NCBI RefSeq assembly: GCF_949820605.1 | Contig: NZ_CATKVU010000006.1 | Span: forward strand, 786,001 to 850,000 | Length of the DNA: 64,000 nt | Direction of reading: 5' to 3' | From: Segatella copri | GTDB taxonomy: Bacteria > Bacteroidota > Bacteroidia > Bacteroidales > Bacteroidaceae | In this document: in pieces, positions 34,508-40,032 of the stretch | Numbering within the stretch: the first letter of the stretch is position 1 | How the letters are laid out: each line of letters begins with the position of its first letter | Notes under the pieces: generated by a model | Seen by the model: only the letters and a program-made list of their open reading frames with translations | The model's database searches: none | Told to the model about the DNA's origin: nothing | Translations under genes and position numbers: made by a program

Positions 34508-36079
34508 ATGATTGGGATTATGGAAAAAGGAAAGAAAATACCTCCACAGGAAGCGTCTCAGACTAATCCAGTGGCAAAGCCTGAGGATACCAAGGGCGGA
34601 ATCAATAACATGGTATCATCTGGGTTGAAAGGAGCAAAGCTGGCATCTGGGTTGAAAGGAACAAAGCTGGCTGAACAGGCTGAAGAGAATGAAGAGATGC
34701 CCATGCATCACCTGATTGCCGATAAGGATTATCCGTCGGGCATCAGAGAATGGATGATTACTTCGCCTTCTGAACTCAAGTATCCTACGCTGGTGGTGGC
34801 TGCTGCCATGCTCAGCGTTTATCTTACACGTGTCAGAATACAGTATGTGTATGATAATCAGGGAGAAAAATCGGCCATCGTGTTGCAGGTCATCGTAGAG
34901 GGCGAGCAGTCGAGCGGAAAGTCGTTTGCCAGATACATCATGCGTACCCTGATGAAACCTTTCATTGAGCGCGACAGCGAAATGAGAGCCAAGGAGCAGG
35001 AGTATGCTGCCCTGAAGCGGCGCCAGGGAAAGAAGGATGGCAAGCTGCCACCCGAACCGAAGACCGACATCACCATCCTGCCCGAAACCGTATCGCTCAC
35101 CATGTTTATCAAGCGATGCGATGCTGCCGTCAAGCTTTATGGTGCTCCGAAGACGCTCTTCGAATTTGCCGATGAGATTTCTGCCATCGTGCATTCGGCC
35201 AAGCGCCAGTTTGCCGACCTCTCGCAGGTTATCAAGACGGCATACGATCTGGGCAGCGTCTATGGTCAGGATTTCATGAGCGAATCCAGCTATAGTGCCA
35301 TGGTAGATGCCTTACTGTCGTTCGTTTTCTGCGGCACTCAGAGTGCGGTGAGCAGATATATGAACAAAGCTGCCATTGAGGGCGGTGCTGTAACCCGAAC
35401 CATCTTATGCCCGCTCATCAGTCATCTGGGCGACAATCCACCTCAGTTTCAGGCGTTGACCGATACGCAGCGTAATGAGCTGGAGAATACGTTGGACAAG
35501 CTCTTCGGGTTGTGCTACGAGGAAGATGGAAAATTCCATCAGGAGATAGAGGAGGATATGAGCTGGCTCTACAAGACGGTGGTAAAATGGTGTAACGACT
35601 GCCGCCAGCAGGTGGTGAAAACCATGTCCAAGTCGATGGATGTCTTCTACAAGCGCAGTTCGGTTTCAGCCTTCCGCATCGCTGCCCTCATGCAAGTGCT
35701 TTACAAAGTGGAAGGGAAGAAGAGCGAGAAGGAAATCCGGAAACTGGTTAGGCAGACCTATCTGGCTTGTGCCGACCGCATCTTGCAGAATATGTTGCAG
35801 CGGTGGGGCAAGGCTTTCGAGCAGATTTCTGCCGAGGGCGAAGGAGAGCCTTATCATACTGTAGACTATTTCAGCGAGTTGCCGCAGGAATTCTCTTATC
35901 AGTTCCTGGAGGAATTTCTGAAGCAGAAGGAGCTCAAGACCCCTGCCCGCAACATGGTGTGCAACTGGCGCAGATGTGGATGGCTCGAAAAACCAGCAAA
36001 GGGCGAGGATAGAAAGGTGCTTAGAAAGACGCAGCAGAAAGGCACTATTGGTGATGGTAATATTAAAAAAGACAATTAG
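34508..36079 (+). CDS. DUF3987 family ATPase, second copy
   Basis: A 523-residue protein. It has a P-loop, 'VIVEGEQSSGKSFARYIM', near residue 135 and a Walker-B-like 'TLFEFADEISAIVHSAKRQFAD' near 225, followed by the helical remainder. The first 60 residues include two tandem 9-residue units (SGLKGAKLA, SGLKGTKLA). DUF3987 proteins are helicase-like ATPases often fused or adjacent to primase domains; the gene right after it encodes a CHC2-Toprim primase (3 bases apart), so they probably work together on DNA. Unlike the copy at the window start, it lacks a VirE-like N-terminal part. A second ATG at 34520 is an alternative start. Confidence 0.8.
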   Translation: MIGIMEKGKKIPPQEASQTNPVAKPEDTKGGINNMVSSGLKGAKLASGLKGTKLAEQAEENEEMPMHHLIADKDYPSGIREWMITSPSELKYPTLVVAAAMLSVYLTRVRIQYVYDNQGEKSAIVLQVIVEGEQSSGKSFARYIMRTLMKPFIERDSEMRAKEQEYAALKRRQGKKDGKLPPEPKTDITILPETVSLTMFIKRCDAAVKLYGAPKTLFEFADEISAIVHSAKRQFADLSQVIKTAYDLGSVYGQDFMSESSYSAMVDALLSFVFCGTQSAVSRYMNKAAIEGGAVTRTILCPLISHLGDNPPQFQALTDTQRNELENTLDKLFGLCYEEDGKFHQEIEEDMSWLYKTVVKWCNDCRQQVVKTMSKSMDVFYKRSSVSAFRIAALMQVLYKVEGKKSEKEIRKLVRQTYLACADRILQNMLQRWGKAFEQISAEGEGEPYHTVDYFSELPQEFSYQFLEEFLKQKELKTPARNMVCNWRRCGWLEKPAKGEDRKVLRKTQQKGTIGDGNIKKDN

Positions 36080-36082
36080 AAG

Positions 36083-37096
36083 ATGGCAGAATATATTGAT
36101 TCAAATACGCTCTCTAAACTTAGAGCTATCAGCATCCTGGAGGTTGCTGATGAATTGGGAATGGGTTTGCGGTATCATAATGCCCTTTGTATCAGTCATA
36201 ATGATACCAATCCGAGTTTGCATTTCTGGACTTCCACCAACACTTGTCATTGCTTTGCATGCGGGTGGGGTGGAGATAATATCGACCTGGTGATGAAACG
36301 GGAGAATCTCTCTTTTTCGGAGGCTTGCCAATGGCTGTGCAGAAGATTCAATATCTGCGCCGGTAATCATTCTGCGGGAAACCGTAAGGATGTGCTTCAT
36401 CGGGATAAAGCTGTTGCTGAGCATAGAAAATCTGAATGTGATACGGACAGACTCAATCTCAGAGGCGAGTTTCAGCATAAGCCTGACGTAGATTATCTGA
36501 TGCGTATGCTCATGGGTAAGAAACTGACAGATAAAGCCAAGGATTTCCTGTTCTATCAGAGAAAGTTGCGCCCGGAATATATCTATTGGTGTAGAGTGGT
36601 GAGCACAGATTTCTCCATTGCTGGCTATCGCTTTGGTGGAAAGTTTTTTGATGGTCCTTCCCTGTTGATTCCCTATTATGACGTTCATGGCAATCTGCTG
36701 ACGGTTCAGAGCAGATATCTGGGAGATAAGACTGAAGAAAAACCGCGGTTTAAGTTTGCACCAGGTAGCAAGCCGATGGTATATGGGATGCAGATCTTGC
36801 CGCAGGTGACAGAAAAAGAGCCATTGGTTATTACCGAGGGATGTACCGACTGCTGGAGCGCTATGTCTATGGGTTACAAGGCAATAGCCATCCCGAGTGC
36901 TACGCTTTGTAATGAAGAATGTCGCAATCTTTTAGCGGGAAGGAATCTTCACATGTGGCCTGATCAGGACAAGCCGGGCATCGGTCTTTATATGAAACTG
37001 AAGGAAATGTTCCCTCAGCTGGTGTACCATCAGTTGCCGGAAGGTTGCAAGGATTTGTCTGATTATTACCAGTCGTTTTACGTTCAGAAAATGTGA
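36083..37096 (+). CDS. CHC2 zinc-finger and Toprim primase-like protein
   Basis: A 337-residue protein. Residues about 35-90 are a CHC2 zinc finger ('ALCISHNDTNPSLHFWTSTNTCHCFACGWGGDNIDLVM'). Residues about 245-310 are a Toprim fold with the conserved Glu in 'LVITEGCTDCWSAMSMGY' and the acidic 'HMWPDQDKPGIG'. This is the DnaG-like core layout of mobile-element primases, without the DnaB-binding domain. It would prime DNA synthesis on single-stranded DNA. It begins 3 bases after the DUF3987 ATPase, and its last codons lie inside the right 31-base inverted repeat. Confidence 0.87.
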   Translation: MAEYIDSNTLSKLRAISILEVADELGMGLRYHNALCISHNDTNPSLHFWTSTNTCHCFACGWGGDNIDLVMKRENLSFSEACQWLCRRFNICAGNHSAGNRKDVLHRDKAVAEHRKSECDTDRLNLRGEFQHKPDVDYLMRMLMGKKLTDKAKDFLFYQRKLRPEYIYWCRVVSTDFSIAGYRFGGKFFDGPSLLIPYYDVHGNLLTVQSRYLGDKTEEKPRFKFAPGSKPMVYGMQILPQVTEKEPLVITEGCTDCWSAMSMGYKAIAIPSATLCNEECRNLLAGRNLHMWPDQDKPGIGLYMKLKEMFPQLVYHQLPEGCKDLSDYYQSFYVQKM

Positions 37097-37118
37097 AAGT
37101 GAATGTGAATTTCAAATG
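37088..37118. repeat. Right 31-base inverted repeat of the 31.3-37.1 kb unit
   Basis: The inverted partner of 31309-31339. It overlaps the last three codons of the primase gene. Confidence 0.8.
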
Positions 37119-37155
37119 TTTTTCTATTGTTGTTTTTAAGTTGTTACGTGTTATG

Positions 37156-37662
37156 ATGAAGTTGTTTTTAAATCGTTTTCGTAGAGATCATGGCGCCATT
37201 GTTGGTCGCCTTAGTCAGGAAGTAGTTAATCGCCAGGGTATCGTTGTAGGCCATCAGTACATTTGTGATACGATGGAGCGCGAGGGTGGCTGTCTGGAGC
37301 CGGGTGAATATCACATCATGGTGGCTAAATGCAAATGCTTCGCCCGCCAGATGCTTTTCCTCGAACCGATAAGGGATGATTCTTCTTCATCTTCCTCTCT
37401 TCCTCTCCCCGAAACCTGCAAGCTTTGCCGCATGGAGCGCAAGAGTCATGAGTTCGGGTGTCTGGAAGAGCTTTATGCCCTTCCTTGTCCCATGATGCAG
37501 CCGGGCAATGGTCCGTTCCGTCTGCGCCAGGGTGGCATCCTCATCGGCGAGGCCCATGCTCCCGGCTTCGTACTGAGGAGCCAGGAACTCTTCCTCCAGC
37601 TCTTCGACCGGGTCAGCAAGATGCTAAGACGTGGGGGTGAGGTGGTCATCAAGATAGAGTAG
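37156..37662 (+). CDS. DUF5675 family protein, second copy
   Basis: A 168-residue protein. The start at 37156 (MKLFLNRFRRD) is chosen because it aligns with the first copy at 2333 (MNINIFRRRF); an upstream GTG at 37093 would run through the inverted repeat. Shared features are 'CDTMEREGGCLEPGEYHIMVAKC' and 'PGNGPFRLRQGGILIGEAHAPGF'. It has an inserted segment with several cysteines ('ETCKLCRMERKSHEFGCLEELYALPCP') that the first copy lacks; these might bind metal. It follows the primase by 60 bases. Function is unknown. Confidence 0.75.
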   Translation: MKLFLNRFRRDHGAIVGRLSQEVVNRQGIVVGHQYICDTMEREGGCLEPGEYHIMVAKCKCFARQMLFLEPIRDDSSSSSSLPLPETCKLCRMERKSHEFGCLEELYALPCPMMQPGNGPFRLRQGGILIGEAHAPGFVLRSQELFLQLFDRVSKMLRRGGEVVIKIE

Positions 37663-37664
37663 GT

Positions 37665-37802
37665 TTAGGGCAGTAGTGGTACCATATAAATAGGTACGCA
37701 AAGCGTATCGCCATCCTTCTTCAAATCTTTGGTATAAACTAGATATTTGTGGGCGATTCTCGAAGAATACTTTTCTGAGAATTTGTCCAAAGAGGTATGC
37801 AT
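37665..37802 (-). pseudogene. Stump of a DUF4143-type AAA ATPase (start codon joined to C-terminus)
   Basis: A 45-codon frame on the minus strand begins with ATG at 37802. Its body (KFSEKYSSRIAHKYLVYTKD, then DGDTLCVPIYM) looks like the extreme C-terminus of Bacteroidota DUF4143/AAA_14 ATPases, normally about 400 residues. Just upstream are a complete promoter (37833-37840) and two operator-like repeats, so the regulatory region and the tail survive while the middle is gone. The family match is from memory. Confidence 0.6.
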
Positions 37803-37832
37803 ATTTGTCTAATTATTAGTTGATTATGCGTG

Positions 37833-37840
37833 CAAAGATA
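37833..37840 (-). promoter_or_regulatory. Promoter facing the ATPase stump, TATCTTTG
   Basis: A -7 box on the minus strand, 31 bases upstream of the stump's ATG. It now drives no full gene. Confidence 0.65.
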
Positions 37841-37844
37841 CAAC

Positions 37845-37901
37845 TTTTGCCGAAATCCGCAAAATGTTTTTATCTGTTTTTGCCGAAATCCGCAAAATGT
37901 T
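37845..37901. repeat. Two 24-base operator-like repeats
   Basis: TTTTGCCGAAATCCGCAAAA plus TGTT occurs at 37845-37868 and 37878-37901. Each contains the inverted pair TTTTGC/GCAAAA around CGAAATCC, immediately upstream of the orphan promoter. Confidence 0.85.
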
Positions 37902-37983
37902 GCATGGGTTCTCATGAATGTTATTTGATTTTTCCCCATCATCTTTTGGGGATTTGCCACTTTGCCATCTCTGGGATTCTTTA

Positions 37984-37991
37984 TACTTTTG
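37984..37991 (+). promoter_or_regulatory. Orphan promoter box TACTTTTG
   Basis: A plus-strand -7 consensus upstream of the DUF5675 fragment. No intact gene follows before the terminator at 38137. Confidence 0.5.
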
Positions 37992-38041
37992 TAGCAGATG
38001 ATCGCTAAGCGGTGACGTGAATCGCTCAGCAGCGTACTTCG

Positions 38042-38146
38042 GGCGCAGGATGTGCTACTGATACGGGCAATGGTCCCTTCACGCTTCGTCAGGGCGGCAT
38101 CTTGGTGGGCGAGGCCTGTCCTCTCGGCTTCCCAGAAGTTTCATTG
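38042..38146 (+). pseudogene. Fragment of a third DUF5675 gene
   Basis: The frame through 38063 reads TGNGPFTLRQGGILVGEA, which matches the PGNGPFRLRQGGILIGEA motif of the gene at 37156. It is open for only a few dozen codons and has no start or upstream half. A hairpin begins where similarity ends. Confidence 0.75.
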
Positions 38147-38188
38147 CGTAAAAATCATCATGTTTTTACGTAATGAAACTATTTTTTT
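38137..38188 (+). terminator. Long hairpin with T run
   Basis: An 18-base stem (GTTTCATTGCGTAAAAA with its complement, one mismatch) is followed by ATTTTTTT. Confidence 0.8.
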
Positions 38189-38221
38189 ACCGAAAACTCC
38201 CCTTGGTACAGAAAAAAAGGC

Positions 38222-38229
38222 TAACTTTG
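38222..38229 (+). promoter_or_regulatory. Promoter of the membrane protein gene, TAACTTTG
   Basis: A -7 consensus 66 bases before the ATG at 38295. Confidence 0.65.
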
Positions 38230-38294
38230 CAAACGTATGGCAATTTATATTGCTAGTATTTCCCTAGTTTATCATTTAATTATCACAAACTATT

Positions 38295-39392
38295 ATGAAA
38301 CATCGTTTAGCTTTTTTCTTCATCGCGTTATTGAGCTGTCTGTCTATCTCGGCTCAAAAGTTTGTACTGGATCCTCTTTGGGGAGATTCCATCGAGTGTA
38401 TGGTAGCCTCGAAGCCCGATTCGCTTTGGAAGATAAGCGAGCCTATCCAAAGTGTGAAATTCCCGAAGGGGATGGAAATCGAGTCGTGCGGAAAGGCCAA
38501 CGGATATTATGTGGCATTCAAGAAGGATGGCGCATCCTATATGGCGTATATGGGAGATCTGAAGTTCAGCGCCGACAATTCTGAGGGCACGGTCAATCCA
38601 TTGAGCGAGGACACGGTGAAGAAACACTCCGCCCTAGGTCATTTCTATGCCACCTATACGCCTGCTGTGCTGGTACTTATATTAATGGGTATGATTCTGG
38701 CCACTTTCTTCGTGGCTCGCAAGAGTTCTCCGGCTGTTCCTTTGGCTCTGAAGGTTATACCGGTTTGCATGCTTCTCATATCCATCATAGAAGTGGTAGG
38801 CTACAAGGTTCTTGGTGGCGATATGTTTTGGTGGTGCGACAACGACCGTTATGGGTTCTTTGGCTCTTTATTCCGGGTAATCCCATTTGGCGCAGTAGTG
38901 GCTTTGCAGTTCTATACATTTAAGATGTTTGAGACCTTGGTCTTCGCCGATGTTCCTGCTGAGGAGAAGGGGAAGCTTAGCCTTAAGCCTGCTATGGTGA
39001 GTCTTGCCGCGTGCTTACCGGTGTTGATAGCCTATGCCATGATCGTGCAGTTGTGGCTTGGATGGCAAGGGATGGTAAGCGATGCCATCATGTTCATCCT
39101 TTTCTTGGGTACTTTGTTTTCGGGTATCGCCATCTCTGTCAAGAAGAATGCCGAGGCGCTGGGTGCAGGCAAGGGCTTGATAGTCACCATCTTTACCGTT
39201 ATTTATCTCGTCGGACTTTTGATAGCGGCCTGGGGAGTTATCATCGTGCTTCTGAAGATTATCCTTCAGGTGCTGATGGTCATAGCCGGTATCTTCGCCC
39301 TTTCTGTCTTGGCACAACGTACCTATTATAAAGGTAGTGATGGACATGTCTATGCTGAGAGTGGCTTTGAAAACCTTCATCGGGTAGATTAG
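38295..39392 (+). CDS. Exported membrane protein of unknown function
   Basis: A 365-residue protein. Signal 'MKHRLAFFFIALLSCLSISAQ' is followed by a soluble domain of about 90 residues ('DPLWGDSIECMVASKPDSLWKISEPIQSVKFPKGMEIESCG') that should face the periplasm. About six membrane helices follow from residue 120 ('AVLVLILMGMILATFFVA', 'VSLAACLPVLIAYAMIVQLW', 'LLIAAWGVIIVLLKIIL'). A short cytoplasmic tail ('RTYYKGSDGHVYAESGF') ends it. I recognise no family. It is followed 43 bases on by another membrane protein gene, probably in one operon. Confidence 0.75.
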   Translation: MKHRLAFFFIALLSCLSISAQKFVLDPLWGDSIECMVASKPDSLWKISEPIQSVKFPKGMEIESCGKANGYYVAFKKDGASYMAYMGDLKFSADNSEGTVNPLSEDTVKKHSALGHFYATYTPAVLVLILMGMILATFFVARKSSPAVPLALKVIPVCMLLISIIEVVGYKVLGGDMFWWCDNDRYGFFGSLFRVIPFGAVVALQFYTFKMFETLVFADVPAEEKGKLSLKPAMVSLAACLPVLIAYAMIVQLWLGWQGMVSDAIMFILFLGTLFSGIAISVKKNAEALGAGKGLIVTIFTVIYLVGLLIAAWGVIIVLLKIILQVLMVIAGIFALSVLAQRTYYKGSDGHVYAESGFENLHRVD

Positions 39393-39435
39393 CAAGGAGG
39401 ATTATTCATTATTAATCATAAAAAATAGAGTAGTT

Positions 39436-39894
39436 ATGGGAATATTTAGTGGAAAAGGATTTGTAGGGTCTTGCTTTAGAGGGTGGGGCTCTAGTAACAT
39501 GGCTGTTCAGGCAGTGGGGTGTATGATAGGCATGGTGGTCTTGGTATTTGTCGTCCTGTGGTATGTCGTCAAGTTCTGCTTGCGCATTTTCGACAAGCAT
39601 CGGGAGAAAGAGGAGTCCAGCAGGTCTGTACAGAACATCACCATGGAAATGGGATACCCGAATTTCAATTTGGGCAATTACTCTGTGGTCTTGGAGCAAG
39701 TGAACGATGCTGAGGCTTTAGTCGCTCAGTTGAGTCGTATAAGTGGTTATAGCGAGGAACTAGCCAGGCGTCAGGTGTCATCATGCCCAACCTGCCTTAT
39801 GAAAGGACTTGACCAGGAAGGAGCTGATGACATGCAGGTGTTGTTGCAAGTGAATGATTGCTCCGTAGTATCCGTTAAGGAAGTTGGTATTTAG
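39436..39894 (+). CDS. Membrane-anchored protein with ribosomal L7/L12-like C-terminal domain
   Basis: A 152-residue protein with a Gly-rich start, one membrane helix (about 24-47, 'VGCMIGMVVLVFVVLWYVVKFCL'), a charged linker, and a C-terminal domain (about 80-152). In that domain 'NYSVVLEQVNDAEALVAQLSRISGYSEELARRQVSS' then 'KGLDQEGADDMQVLLQVNDCSVVSV' follow the beta-alpha-alpha-beta-alpha-beta order of the L7/L12 C-terminal domain (compare FDVVL...VIKxVRxxTGLGLKEAKxLVE). The role is unknown; such domains outside the ribosome may be protein-binding modules. The similarity is by eye only. Confidence 0.68.
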   Translation: MGIFSGKGFVGSCFRGWGSSNMAVQAVGCMIGMVVLVFVVLWYVVKFCLRIFDKHREKEESSRSVQNITMEMGYPNFNLGNYSVVLEQVNDAEALVAQLSRISGYSEELARRQVSSCPTCLMKGLDQEGADDMQVLLQVNDCSVVSVKEVGI

Positions 39895-39973
39895 TAGTCT
39901 TCCGATATACGATTCTGTGTTCAAATTCCTGATGGAAGACGAACGCATCGCTAAAACCGTGCTCGCCGCCATT
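39893..39973 (+). pseudogene. N-terminal fragment of a PD-(D/E)XK-family protein gene
   Basis: The frame reads LPIYDSVFKFLMEDERIAK, then TVLAAI, which is, from memory, the start of a large Bacteroidota family of PD-(D/E)XK nuclease/transposase-like proteins. Similarity stops after about 27 codons and no start codon or remainder is present. Confidence 0.6.
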
Positions 39974-39986
39974 GGGAACAAATCGC

Positions 39987-39994
39987 TACCTTTG
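39987..39994 (+). promoter_or_regulatory. C10 protease promoter, TACCTTTG
   Basis: A -7 consensus 39 bases upstream of the protease start. Confidence 0.7.
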
Positions 39995-40032
39995 CCACAG
40001 AACTTTTTTAAGAACTTTAATAGCGTAAAATT

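Noticed and set aside
37739..37960. A 73-codon minus-strand frame over the operator repeats
   Set aside because: Its product is a translation of the 24-base repeats and promoter; the meaningful frame is the ATPase tail starting at 37802.
30007..40000. Insertion sequence or integrative element with its own recombinase
   Set aside because: No transposase, integrase or relaxase frame is present in the window; only repeats and gene stumps are seen.
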